A program made the translations under genes and the position numbers. Under the pieces are notes generated by a model. That model searched no databases, had not been told where the DNA came from, and was given only the letters and a program-made list of their open reading frames with translations. Source: Magnolia sinica (Eukaryota; Streptophyta; Magnoliopsida; Magnoliales; Magnoliaceae). Taken from it: DNA of 64,000 bases. The DNA is taken from positions 46,793,001-46,857,000 of the forward strand of contig NC_080588.1 in the NCBI RefSeq assembly GCF_029962835.1, written 5' to 3'. Positions 36,297 to 48,180 of this stretch are shown here, piece by piece; within the stretch, counting starts at the first letter, position 1; each line of letters opens with the position of its first letter.

Positions 36297-36792
36297 CAAT
36301 GCCACCGAGCTGGGTGGACTTGGGCGTTCTGGGGCCCACCGTGATATGTGTGTTTTATCCACACCGTTCATCAATTTTTTTTTAGCTCATTTTAACGCAT
36401 GAGCTAAAAACCGAAGCAGGTCAAAAGCTCAAGTGAACGATACCACTGGAAATAGTGGTGACTGAACGCCCACCGTTAAAAAACTTCTTTGGACCATAGA
36501 AGTTTTGGATTTAGCTGATATTTGTGCTTTCCCTTCATCCACGTCAGTGTGACCTTATCAACAGGTTGGATGGAATATAAACATTTTGGTGGGCCCTAAG
36601 AAGGTTTCAATAGTGGTTGTTTCCCGTTTCCTGTGGTGTGGTACATTTGAACGTTGAATCTGCTTTTTTTTTTTTTTTTTGTGGGCTCCACTCCCAAAAT
36701 GTGCTGGAAAAACGAATGGACGGCGTGGATTAAAAAAAAAAAACACCACGGTGAGCCTCACAGAGCCAACACCACCTAGCTCGGTGGTGTTG
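36297..36792. mobile_element. MITE with long inverted ends
   Basis: Left caatgccaccgagctgggtg, then ggggcccaccgtgatatgtg, pairs with the right end (complement caacaccaccgagctaggtg) at 36792. The arms are about 80 bp and the element about 496 bp. It has no coding capacity. Confidence 0.75.
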
Positions 36793-37734
36793 CATAAAAA
36801 TGGGATCATGTTGTACATGCGGCCGATGTGTCACATGCTTAAATGTAGACCCAACCCATTGGTTTTTTATATGGCTGGGTTAGGTCAGGTTGTATATGGT
36901 TCAACCCTACTCAGACCCATACCCATTTGGCTTAGTCCAACCTTCACTAGGAGCAGATCGGGTCTGTTAACCAGTTAGCTGACCCAGCACATTGTCACCA
37001 GTAGTTCAAAACCTGATAACAGACTGACCGGGCTAGGGCCCTTGGCCAGCCTTAATTGATGGTTATGCCGAAGCCATCCAGGTCCCTTGCCAGCCCTATT
37101 TGTATCATGTTTTTGTTGGTTAGATTAGTTGGGATGGAAATAAATAATTAATTTTAAATAGTAAATAATTTTCATGTTAGGTGGGATGGAAATAAATAAT
37201 TAATTGTAAATAGTAAATAATTTTCATGTGAAAATTATGATAATTTTGCATTAAAACATGAAAATAAAATGGACAAGAAGTCATTTTTAGTGGGTTCAAG
37301 CCAATCAGACTCAAACTGATTGGTAATAATTATAAATTAGGGTTTGCTAACATCTCCATGTGTTAGCAATGTTGACCTATTGCTGATCCAAACTATTCAT
37401 TCATTTATATAATTATGAGCAAGCCATGGTGCAAAATTAGGAGATTTTAAGCTTCCAATTAATAGCATGAAAATGGACAGTCAAAATTGACCGGAGAAAC
37501 AAAATAGGTCTAATCATCTTCTTGAAACATCTAGTGGATGGATCCCACTTTTTATTTATTATAATCTTAAAAGGAACACTTCAATTTGATGATTCTAACC
37601 ATGTCAATTATCGCTCGTAAACAATGAATGGTTGTTAGCAAATTAGCTCCATTTAAAGGGTTAAGATCATCTAACTAGTGTGATTATTACACCAAGGCTT
37701 ATTCCTAATTGTATGAATGAGTGAATGGTTCAGG
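36793..37734. other. Intergenic DNA, no gene seen
   Basis: A short direct repeat (gtgggatggaaataaataat, with taaatagtaaataattttca) occurs twice, at about 37131 and 37191, with a period near 60 bp. No gene or larger element recognised. Confidence 0.5.
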
Positions 37735-37995
37735 TGGTGGCATCTATCCCAAAATGTTGTAACTTGCAAGGTCCTTGTTCTGGTGCTAAATGTGCATGTG
37801 GTGATCCAGTCTGTCCATCTGGTGGGCCATGCTGATTGACAAAAATGTACAGTAGTCATCACAAGTATGAGAAATTTCAGGAGCCAGCAACTAGTAAGAT
37901 ATTTTCATTTACCAACTTCGGTGGGCCCTACAGGTTGGTGGCTTTCTGCACCACTACTTAAATTGTTGCAATTGGACCATTGTTTATGTACCTAG
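37735..37995. repeat. Intergenic repeat block, left of solo LTR (partner 61165-61425)
   Basis: gttgtaacttgcaaggtcct, tgtgcatgtggtgatccagt and tggaccattgtttatgtacc are shared in order with 61.2-61.4 kb. Confidence 0.85.
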
Positions 37996-38698
37996 TGACG
38001 CAGGGATGAACGTGATGAGGATAACTACTCCGAATCTACGGAGCTTCTCTGGACTCCTCACAGAGACTTCTCGAATCCACGAGGAAAGAAAGCAGAAAAT
38101 AAAAATAAATTCTAATAAATTCGAAATTGATTAATTGATCAATAAAAATGAGTTTACAACCCTTTAAATAGGGCTACCAAGCAATGAGAAAGAAATTAGA
38201 ATCAAACTACAACTCAAACTCTTAGAATCCGCGACTTACTATAAATAGTAAACTTACTATTTATAGACGGTTGTGATGTCTACTAGTGCGCAAGGTTTTC
38301 GGCCAAAAATAGTAAGTGTCCTATTTGGCTTCACAAAACCGTTCTCCTAATTATTCTAAGCTCTTTTCACGTTGGGCACAACTCCTAAAGCCCGACGGAT
38401 GAAGAGTTATAATCAAACAAAAACTTACTATTTATAGTAAAAATGAAATTAAAATAGGGAAATGACTGTCAATCCAGGGGTTTTTTGCAATTCCGGGCTG
38501 CGCAACCCGGCGTAGCAGGGTTGGTTGGCTTCAGTAGCTCGTTCTACCCCAAAATCATATATTTTACGTCAGATAACTCATTCTGGATTGCAAGATATGC
38601 CCAATTTAAGGTTCGATGGTCTGGATCACTTCTGTCGTCGACCGGGCCTTTTCTAATCCATCTTGGCCATGTAATTGTCCGCGACCTGCTCTACATCA
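37996..38698 (-). mobile_element. Solo LTR (703 bp) of the tgacgcagg gypsy family
   Basis: Runs TG...CA from tgacgcagggatgaacgtga to gcgacctgctctacatca, with CCTAG on each side (37991-37995 and 38699-38703). The paralogous block at 61.4 kb reads tgtacctagataagaaggg without the LTR, so it is an empty site and fixes the limits. No internal sequence is left. Family link: the LTR of the gypsy relic at 27781. A fossil. Confidence 0.92.
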
Positions 38699-38703
38699 CC
38701 TAG

Positions 38704-38934
38704 ATAGGGAGGTAGTTTTTCAATTTATATTTTTATTTTTAATAGTTTGTCATTTCATGCAAAGGTCCCCAAGTCAAGTCAAGAACGCGTCCTTTTGGGC
38801 CGGCCAAACTTCAAGAAAATCGTCAGCAACAATGGACATGGCCTAGGTGGATTCTTGACTGTGGGGCCCACCGCGCCAGTAGTCAAGGGACACGGATTTC
38901 CTGCTAAAGCCTTTGCAGGAAGTTCCTACGCTGG
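38704..38934. repeat. Intergenic repeat block, right of solo LTR (partner 61426-61640)
   Basis: Continues the match to 61.4-61.6 kb: agtttgt.atttcatgcaaag.tcc, gggccggc and ggtggatt.cttgactgtg. Confidence 0.8.
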
Positions 38935-39357
38935 AAACCTGGGTGGGGCCCACCGTGGTTTTTGTGAGAAATCCACCATGTCCATCCATTTCGTGAGCTA
39001 ATTTTAGGACTTTAAAGCCAAAAGTGAGTAGGATCCATGACTTCAAGTGGGCTGCAGTAAGGGAAAAGGTGGGTAGGGGAATTTCTACTGTTGAAACCTC
39101 CCTGGAGTCGACAGTGATGTTTAAATGCCATCCATACCGTTCACAACACCATTCCTACTAGGATGAGCTGAAAACGTGAATATTAGCTTGATTCAGCCCC
39201 ACAAATATTTCAACTGTGGACGTTCAATCCTCATGTTTTCAGCACACATGAGTATTGGATCTGGCACATTTTTGTTCTTATATCCTAATATGATCTCAAA
39301 AAATGTATGGATGGAGTGGATTTCTCACACACACCACAGTGGGCCCCACCTAGGTTT
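38935..39357. mobile_element. MITE with inverted ends
   Basis: Left aaacctgggtggggcccacc and tgagaaatccaccatgtcca pair with the right end (complement aaacctaggtggggcccact) at 39357. About 423 bp, non-coding. It interrupts a block that continues without it at 61.6 kb. Confidence 0.75.
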
Positions 39358-40740
39358 ATGTGCCACATTTAAGACAATTAGCCTTTATGCTGAAGAGAGT
39401 TGGGCCATGGCCATTCCTTGGGATGGAACCTGAGTTGAACCATACATATCTATGGTGGTACCTTAAATTGTGTCCCTCACCAAACTCATGGCAAGAAAAC
39501 GTAACCAGATTGCCCCCCATCAAGTAACCAGTTGCCATCAAGATCACATACATGTCTATGGTGGAGATTGGATTAAACACAATTTGAGGGAGAGCTTCCT
39601 TGAAATGTAAACCTGATTAACAGGGTTGATGAAAGATATACCACATGGTGGCCCACAAACAAACCTATATATGGTTTACATCCCATTTACATTATTCCAT
39701 GTGGTGTGGCCCATTTGATTTCTGGATCTAGTTGATTTTTTCTTTTAAACATCGAGCATAAAATTTGATTAGCAGAGTCAATTTTGTAATTAAAACATGG
39801 TGGGCTCCCTGGACTTGGGCACTGGTGCCATTCATCTATCGGAAATGTTGGAACTTGCAAGGTCTTTGTTCAACCACTTGACATGCATGCATTGATCTAG
39901 TCTGTCCATCTGATGGAATGCACCGATCGGCAAGAAATGTGTAGAAGTCATTATGTGATGTCAGAAACTGCAGGAGGCAGAGGTGTGGTTCCATCTAGCT
40001 AGGAAGATATTTTCATCTCCCAACTGCGGTGGGCCCAGCGGGGTGATGGCTGTCTGGCTCACTATTTAAATTGTTGCAAGTAGACTAAGAATCACAGGAA
40101 TGGAGATTTTTGGGGTATTTTGATCGTTCATACTTTCAAGTAAAGGTCAGCAAGTCAAGTCAACAACGTGCCCTTTGAGCATACTTCAAAGAAATAACCA
40201 GCAACTTCCCCTAAGAAAAAGATGCAAATAGAATAAGATTTTGTAAAGGTCATCAAGTCACTACTTGAGAAAATCACCAGCAGCTTCCTTGAGTGAAAAA
40301 TTTCACGAATCAGCCAATTAGGACCTCGATACTGTGGCCCACCAAACCAACAATCCTAATCACCACAGATGTTCCACATGCAAGACAATTACCCATTTAT
40401 GTTAAAGAGAGGCTGCAGAATGGATTATTAGGATTATTTGATCATTGAGGCTTTTGAGTCATGGCCCATTCCCTGACGGCGCACATGAGATGAAGTATGC
40501 ATGTCTATGGTGGTACCTCTAATTGTGTTCCATCACCAAATCCATGGCACAAAAACCAAACCAGATAAGCCCATTTAGTGACAGTTGCAATCATGATCAC
40601 CTTACATGCTTATGGTGGAGATTGTAGTGAACACAATTTGAGCCGTCTTTGAGGGAGAGATTCCTTTCCCACTTAAATAAGAGCAGTTGAAAGTATCCCA
40701 CATTGTCAACGAAGGTGGCCCACCACATTCATGTTATGAA
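39358..40740. repeat. Intergenic repeat blocks upstream of the NLR
   Basis: 39358-40160 matches 33.1-33.7 kb and 61.7-62.3 kb (ggccatggcc, catatatctatggtggtacc, ccacatggtggcccacaaac, gcatgcattgatc.agtctgtcc). 40260-40660 repeats part of the same text (gagaaaatcaccagcagctt, catgtctatggtggtacctc). No coding signal. Confidence 0.75.
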
Positions 40741-40908
40741 AATAACAGCATTGACAGCTTCTTGATGCTTTTCATGTTCTTTCTTTATCCTTCCCTGGTA
40801 ACTCCTCCCACTTCATGAAAAATAGCACATAGTTCACAGATTCATTATCTTCCATTCCACATTATCACCATTTTGAGTTCTTCAGCATCTCTGCAATACC
40901 AAGAAAAG

Positions 40909-43900
40909 ATGGCGGCAGAAGCAATTCTCTCTGCTTTTGTTGAAACAGTGTTGGGGAACTTGAATTCTCTACTTCTGCAAGAGTTTGGATCAGCGTGGGG
41001 TGTCAAGAAAGAGTTGGGGAAGCTCGAGAGCACATTGTCAACGATCCATGCAGTGCTTCAAGATGCAGAGGAGAAGAACGAGGCAGTGAAGAATTGGCTA
41101 AAGAAGCTTAAGGACGTGACCTATGTTGCAGATGACTTGATAGATGAATTTGCAATAGAAGCTTTTCGGCGGAAAGTGAGGACTCGGTCTGCTATGGTGA
41201 ATTGGGTACGCAACTTCTTTTCTTTTCCGATCTCACTTGTATTTTGCCTGAGGATGGGGAGTAGGATAAAGGAAATTGGGGAGAGATTAGATGGGATTGC
41301 AGCGGAGAGGTTGAAGTTCCACTTGAGAGAGGGAGTTGTAGATCGGCCAGGCAATACTGAAGGGAGACTACAAACTGCCTCGTTTGTGATTGAGTCAGAA
41401 GTTTATGGTAGAGACGAAGATAAGGAGAAAATCGTAGAGTTGTTGATTCATGTCAGTACTCAAGAAGATGTCTCGATCATCCCCATAGTCGGTATGAGGG
41501 GCCTTGGGAAGACCACACTTGCTCAATTCGCTTACAATGACCACAGGGTAGCGAAGCATTTTGAGCTGAGAATGTGGGTTTGTGTATCGGATGACTTTGA
41601 TGTGAGGCTAACAAAAACAATTTTAGAATCTGCTATCGATGGGAAACATGATCTCCTAGAATTGGATTTACTGCAGCATCGCCTCCAAGAAAAGTTATGT
41701 GGGAAGAAGTTTTTACTTGTGTTGGATGACGTGTGGGATGAAAATCCTGAGAACTGGGATCAGTTGAAACAATTTCTCAGAGGAGGTGAGAGGGGGTAGT
41801 AAAATCATAGTAACTACCCGTAGTGAAAAAGTTGCTTCAATCATGGGCACTCTCCCTCTGCACCATTTGCCAAGACTATCAGAGGATGATTGTTTGTCTC
41901 TGTTCATGCAGCGAGCATTTGGGCATGGAAGACAAGAACCTCCAAACCTCGTAATGCATGCAAAGGAAATTGTAAAGAAGTGTGGGGGCATCCCTTTGGC
42001 AGCGAAGGCATTGGGTGGCTTGATGCGCTTTAAAACAGATGAAAGAGAGCGGCTGTTTGTAAAAGAAAGTGAAATTTGGAATTTACCTGAAGAAGAGAGT
42101 GACATTTTACCTGCTCTGAAGTTGAGTTATTATCAGCTTCCATCACATTTGAAGCAATGCTTTGCATATTGCTCAATATTTCCAAAAGATCATAGAATCG
42201 TTAAGAAGAAACTAATCCTATTATGGATGGCAGAAGGTTTCATTCAACCATCTGATGGAAGTAAACAAATGGAAGATATCGGTGGAGAGTATTTCAATAA
42301 TCTACTGTGGCGGTCCTTCTTTCAGGATGTTGATAAAGATGAAGATGGGAATATATTATGGTGCAAGATGCATGACCTTGTGCATGATCTTGCATGCTCT
42401 GTTGCTGGGATTGAATGCTCAATCGTGTGGGTCAAGAATGCAGTGAGTATCCCTAACATATCTCGTTGTTTGTTTTTGGAGTGTGAGTGTAGTGAATGGG
42501 TCCTAACAGACCAAAAGCCCTCAAGGAGATCAAACCATTTGCGAACGCTGCTTGTGCTTGTAAGACAGTATTTCAGCATTTCTCAAAATGTTTTGGTACA
42601 TTTTATGTTCTTACGTGTGCTAGATTTAAGCCATGTGAATGTCACCACGGAGTTGTTGGTTTCAATTAGCAGGTTGAAGCACTTAAGATACCTCGACCTG
42701 TCTTATACTCAAATAGGAGCCCTTCCTGAATCCATTAGCACCCTTCACCATTTGCAAACCTTGAGACTCTTGTGGTGTAATAATCTTGCAGAGTTACCCA
42801 GGGACATGAGCAAAATGACTAGCCCAAGACATCTTGAAATCAGTCAATATAGTAAATTGACCCATATGCCAGCTAATATGGGATGATTAAAGCTCCTTCG
42901 GACCTTGACAATATTCATAGTTGGTAAGGATAGTGGATGTGGTATAAGAGAGCTGCAGGGTCTAAACCTTGGAGAAGAATTGACTATTCAAAACCTCGAG
43001 AATGTGATGTGTGCAGCAGATGCCCAGGAAGCAAACTTGAAGGATAAGCCAAACCTTCATGAGTTACACTTTTCATGGGGTCCGGATATTGATCTTCAGT
43101 TGGAAGGAAACGTGAAGCAAACCCTTGAAGGTCTCCGACCACATCCAAATCTCAAAAGGTTGACTGTGGAAGAGTATATGGGTGTCGGATTTCCGCACTG
43201 GATGAGTTCTTCATTGCTTCCAAATCTGATTAAAGTTTCACTGATTAATTGCAGAAGATGCGAACAGCTCCCCCCACTCAGCCACTTACCATTCCCGAAC
43301 GTTCTTGTGATAAGTGGAATGGATGCTTTCAAGTCTATTGGAAAGCATTTCTATGGCGACGATGTCACAGAGGTATTCCCATCACTGAAACAACTCACCA
43401 TCCAAGATATGCCTAATTTAGAGGAATGGTAAGGATCCAATGGAAAAGTACTCCCCTGCCTAAACTAATTAACTGTTTGGGGATGTCCAAAGTTAACAAC
43501 ACTTCCATGCCTTCCATCTATGAAAGGATTGGAATTGGGGGATGGTAACGAGATGTTGTTAGGTTCAGTGGCAAACCTATCCTCATTTTCCTCCCTCAAG
43601 GTTGAAGGTTTCAAGGAGCTAAGGTCGCTGCCAGATGGGTTGTTTGAAAACCATACCCATCTCTTGAGACTAGATATTAAGGAATGCCCAAAGCTAGAGT
43701 CTGTATCTAGGGAGCTTGGAAACCTTGCTGCTCTAGAGTCTCTGTCTATTTATTGGTGTGATAAGCAGGCATTGTTGCCAGAGGAGTTACAAAACCTCAC
43801 CTCTCTCCGTCGGCTGTGGATTGATGGGTGCAGTGGTCTAACGTCCTTCAGCCTACAAGCCTTGAGCTGTCTTCAAAATCTATCAATCCAGGCGTGTCAA

Positions 43901-44479
43901 AGCTTAACGAGTTTGATAGGGGGGCTGCAACATGTCACAACACTGGAAGATCTATCAATCGGTGGAATGACTCCGCTGGAGTGGATAGGAAACCTGTCCT
44001 CGCTTCAAGGTTTGAATATTACGCATTGTGAGAAATTGACGTGTTTGCCATCAGGGTTGCAACTCCTAACAAACCTCCAACACCTACAAATATGGCATTG
44101 GCCAAGTCTAACAGCTCTTCTGGAGTGGATTGGAAACCTCTCCTCGCTTCCATATCTGCACATTTGGAATTGTGATAAATTGGAGTGTTTGCCATCCGGG
44201 TTGCAACTCCTAATAAATCTCCGACGTCTAGAAATCCTATGGTGTCCCCAATTAGAGAAGCGATGCAAGAAGGAGAAAGGAGAGGATTGGCACAAGATAG
44301 CACACATCCCAGATATTCAGATTAGATTTCCCGAATCTGAATCCCGGAGAGAAGGCGAATGGTGTGGACGTCTGCTGGAGTCGAAGAGGAAATGCATCAA
44401 CGCTCTGCTTCCTACCTCTTCTTCCAATTGTAAGTACTACTTCATTCACTCAACCCTATCTTTGTTAGCCGCGGATTAG
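40909..44479 (+). pseudogene. CC-NB-ARC-LRR (NLR) resistance-gene relic
   Basis: Starts MAAEAILSAFVETVLGNLNS, the usual start of Rx-type coiled-coil NLRs. Order: CC/Rx-N (about 40909-41340, with EKNEAVKNWLKKLKDVTYVA); P-loop GMRGLGKTT at about 41491; kinase-2 LLVLDDVW at about 41716-41740 (the Trp fits the CC class); SKIIVTTRS near 41800; CGGIPLAAKALGG near 41985; CFAYCSIFPKD near 42160; MHDLVHDLA near 42368; then LRRs from about 42600 to 44230, ending DWHKIAHIPDIQIR. Such proteins sense pathogen effectors inside the cell. One extra G in a G-run near 41791-41800 shifts the frame inside the NB-ARC. In-frame stops lie at 42884-42886, 43430-43432 and 43466-43468. Otherwise the frame is well kept, so the loss looks recent. 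GTAAGT at 44430 is a likely donor; the formal stop at 44477 lies in a MITE. Confidence 0.9.
44430..44435 (+). promoter_or_regulatory. Likely splice donor at the NLR 3' end
   Basis: ccaattGTAAGTac follows the end of the LRR region. The same place in the second NLR tail (46322) reads ccaattGTAAGCat, so a 3' intron in this NLR family is plausible. Confidence 0.45.
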
Positions 44480-45005
44480 GTGTTACCTGGATAACAACTT
44501 AATGGGTCTGTTACCCTTCCTTACTGTGGGACCCACCTTCATGATGTGTTGTATATCCAATCTATCCATCCATTTTTCCAGCCCATTTTACTATGTGGTC
44601 CAAAAAATTAAGCAAATCCAAATCTCAGGTAGAACACACCACAGGAAACAATGGTGATTGAACACCCACCATCAAAAAATTCCCAAGCCCACATAAGCAG
44701 ATCCATAATGTTTATTTTCAATCCAACCTGTTGTTAAGTTCAATCAGACTTGTATGAAGGGAAAATACAAAGATCAGATTGATCCAAAACTTTTGTAGCC
44801 TGCAATAAGTTTTTAATGGTCATTCACCACTTTTTCCAGTGGTGTGGTCCACTAGAGACTTGGATCTACTTAAATTTTGGGATTATGTACTAAAATGAGC
44901 TGAAACAACGGACAGGCAGCGTGGATATACAATGTATTCATCAAGTTGGGCCCCACATGGTAAGGGTAACACCCAATAAAGTGTTACCCAGTAACACCTA
45001 ATCCA
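44473..45005. mobile_element. MITE at the NLR 3' end
   Basis: Left ggattaggtgttacctggat and right (complement ggattaggtgttactgggta) are inverted. The next arm parts, tctgttacccttccttactg and its partner, also pair. About 533 bp and non-coding. It starts seven bases before the NLR frame's closing TAG is complete. Confidence 0.75.
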
Positions 45006-46159
45006 CTCCTGCAGATCACATCCAACTCGTCCAATAGTTACATTCTTGTGTGTGGCCCACTTAAATGATTGTATCAGCATGATTTATTGTTTGTAGAACA
45101 TTATGGTGGGGATTCATCTATTTCACACGCTTAATATAATACACACACATGTAGGTTCTACAATGCTTGAATTCACTATTTTTTATTTTTATATGATTTG
45201 ATCATATTATCATATAGGTCAATCATGGTTTTATAGCTAGAAGTTGTATTTTATGACCTGTTTGAATATGTGGAATCTAAAATATAAATTTGAAAAGGAA
45301 AATGTCACATCTCATGAAAATGTAAATAAGGAAACACCCACAAAAGAATTATGAAAAGGTTGTTTCTTTTAATCTCTATGATTTTTAAGGAAATGCGAAA
45401 TGATCAATGGTCTAAAAATGATATTGTTTCTTAGAAAGTATGGAAAATTGGATTATCAAGGTTTTTGGAGGAAAAAGAAAATACCTTTTTTGAGGAAAAT
45501 TGTGGAAAGGGAAATAATTTCCCAGATGTCATGTTATTGCCACAACCCGCGGAAAACATCACATAAGGAAAAAAAAACTCCTTTTCCACACATATTTTTT
45601 GGATTCCACCAATCCAAACAGGCAAGCAGATCATCCTTGTAGAGGTTGTTGGATGATCCAAAATTGCATGCTCTACAATCATACATTGAAGGATGTTATT
45701 ATTCAATAATACAGTTATCTTGATTATACATACCTATATAATGAAGTAAATTCCAAGGAACTATGGGTCCATTTATGCAAATTGAAAACCTGTAGATGCC
45801 ATATAAATTCTGTTACAGTGTCGTCAACTACCTCCTTTTTTGTTAGATGCATTGTATGGTTACTGAATTGCTTTCTATGATTGGCTGATTTATTTGGCAA
45901 ACAGAACATTTAAACACCATAGTTTAATCAAGGAATGCAAGTGGGACTCAAACAAATGAGATGGAGAAGGGGCATAGCAGCACATGTGCTATCCTTGTAC
46001 AGTTGTAGGAGAACGAGCAAAGGGCAGCTGGTGGTGGTTGAACTAAAAATCAGGCCGGCCTGTTTATCAGGTGAGCGACAAGCTTACATTGAATGTCAAT
46101 CAATAGTTATTTTCCTTGCAAACTTTTCATTTTTGTGTTACAAATGTGGTGCAAGCAAT
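45006..46159. other. Intergenic DNA between NLR relics, no gene seen
   Basis: AT-rich. Short frames of 60-90 aa have no recognisable domain. Confidence 0.5.
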
Positions 46160-46320
46160 GTAAGTGGAGTGTTTGCCATCCAGGTTGCAACTTAATAAAC
46201 TTTGAATGTCTACAAATCTATGGCTGTCCCCATTTATGGAGGCTACGCGAGAAGGAGAAAGGTGATGATTGGCACAAGATAGTACACATCCCAGATATTC
46301 AGATTGGATAGCCATCCAAT
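46160..46320 (+). pseudogene. Second NLR fragment (LRR C-terminal tail only)
   Basis: Matches the last part of the NLR at 44178-44330: gtggagtgtttgccatcc, and KEKGDDWHKIVHIPDIQIG against KEKGEDWHKIAHIPDIQIR. Reading frames are shifted upstream, so only the tail is recognisable. No CC, NB-ARC or main LRR part precedes it. It ends in the same ccaatt|gtaag donor-like site. This is a relic of a tandem NLR copy. Confidence 0.85.
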
Positions 46321-46383
46321 TGTAAGCATCACTTCTTGTTCATCCTTATCTTTGCTTTATAATATATGATTTTACCAAATACT

Positions 46384-48180
46384 GCCTTTAGAACTATGCT
46401 TACAATTGTATATGCTATTTGTCACTTGGGTTTGTTTTGTGAGAAAAATGGTCATAATATAGTACGAGTGTGATGGTTCTTATGCAAGTTTGACTCAAAA
46501 TCAAATCATCCAACTTGTAGGCCCTACTTTAGATGTGTGATAAACCATAAATGATATGGAACTGATGTCTGATGTCCGAAGTGGCTGGTTGGTGGATATC
46601 TAATGCACAATTAAAATAAAATAAAAAAAGGTCAATTTGGCATGTGGGCCTTGATCAACATCAAATACATGCATGGTTTTTGTTGTTTGTTAACAGAGGC
46701 TTCATGCTTGGCTGACATCTTTATCCTTTCTTCTTCACAACTTGTTACAGTTTTAGCCATAGTGATGCATTTATCATTTAACATATCTATTATAATACTT
46801 TGACCTTGTGAAAGGAGGGCTGGTCGTTAGCATTATCTGACTTTGGTTCTGATGGTACATGTCTACTACTGATATATTCTTATTTATTTTGCAAGATAGC
46901 TTGAATTTTTTTGAAGAAAGAACCAAGCTATAAACTGGGCATGTAACTTAGGGGAGGGGAAAGGAGGAGAAATCAGGAGGGACCCCGAGGGACCCCTGAA
47001 CTAGTGTTGATCTACATGACAGTCCAAAGATGTGAGTGAGCTGCATCATTCTTCCATGAAGCTTTACTCTCTTCCCATCATAACAATAAAGGCAAAATGA
47101 ACAATGCGAAAGGTTCAGTCTGCTCCCAAAATTCCTTTTTCCTTCATGAGTAAGATATTTTCATAGATACATCGACACTATTTTGTTGTATTGCTTTTTA
47201 TGGAGCCATAACTTTTCTCCTAAATAAGGTTAAATGTCTTATGCTTTCATTTTTTTTTTCTTGTTTATGCAGTTAACTTCTTGGCCAGTCATGTGTGGTG
47301 GATGTAGGTTGGTCGTAGCACACATTCCAACTTAGGGTATGTGTTATAGACATGGGCATTCATCTGGTAGGGAACATTAGGCTGGTTGACTCATCAGATA
47401 AGCCGTGAATGTACATTGAATATGGACCATTCGTCATTTTTACCAATGGTCCATTTTTCTCATACAAGTGTGGCCTGCCTATATAGTAGGCTAGTATGAT
47501 TTTTGGGCTTGAGCATTAGCATAGTGTGCCTTTACCTGTCATGCTCTGCTTCCTATGCAACTCAAGCAGTATTCATCTAATTGTATTCATTGTATGGGCT
47601 GTTTTTTTTTCTTTTCTTTTCTTGTTAGCTTGTTAGTACGCCCACTGTCAGATCACACTTCACTGTTAGCCAACCCCACTAGGGAATCGATGCCAAGACC
47701 TCGGTGTTGAAACAAGGTATCTTTCACTCAGTCTACCACTTGAGCTATGCACTCGTATGGGCTGTTTATGAAACATAATACAGACACATGTTTGCTAGGT
47801 GTTTCTATACTCAGCAGAGAACATTTCTTTGTAAACCAAAAAAAAAAAATAACAAGAAGTTGATCACTCCTTTGTTATATTTATGCCCCAAAAAAAGAAA
47901 AGAAAAAAAAGAAAAAAAAAAAGAAGAGAGAAGGTTCCCCTGTTTTGAGTGCAAGAGGCACACTAGCACCCTTGTACAGTCATGGTTCTCTGTCTTTTCT
48001 ACAATGTGTTTGAACACTAGATTTTAATCTTACCTTTTACATTCCATCAGACTGCTATAGCTTGCTTAATTCATGTCTATGACGTCTATGACAAAAATTG
48101 GCGTTCTTTTCTTGTATTTTTCTTTATTATGAAGATACTTAGTTTCCCAAAATGTGTTTTGGTTGAGTTTGACTGATGAA
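46384..48180. repeat. Duplicated block, copy B (partner 30552-32350), downstream of the NLR tail
   Basis: Same order of shared text as copy A, broken by a SINE at 47605-47754. Conserved text around 46897-46960 (ttttgcaagatagcttgaat) in this copy and tttgcaggtagcttgaattt in copy A could mark an old acceptor site of a 3' UTR exon. Confidence 0.8.
47605..47754 (-). mobile_element. tRNA-derived SINE with target duplication
   Basis: Minus strand begins gagtgcatagctcaagtggt (A-box-like tagctcaagtggtag), followed by ggcatcgattccctagtggg (B-box-like), and ends in an A-rich tail (T-run on the + strand at 47605-47621). GTATGGGCTGTTT flanks it at 47592-47604 and 47755-47767. Copy A of the duplicated block has one such site and no SINE (near 31924). 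This shows insertion by target-primed reverse transcription after the duplication. Confidence 0.88.

Noticed and set aside
36558-36818. 86-aa minus-strand frame with Phe and Lys runs
   Set aside because: It crosses poly-T and poly-A tracts inside a MITE.
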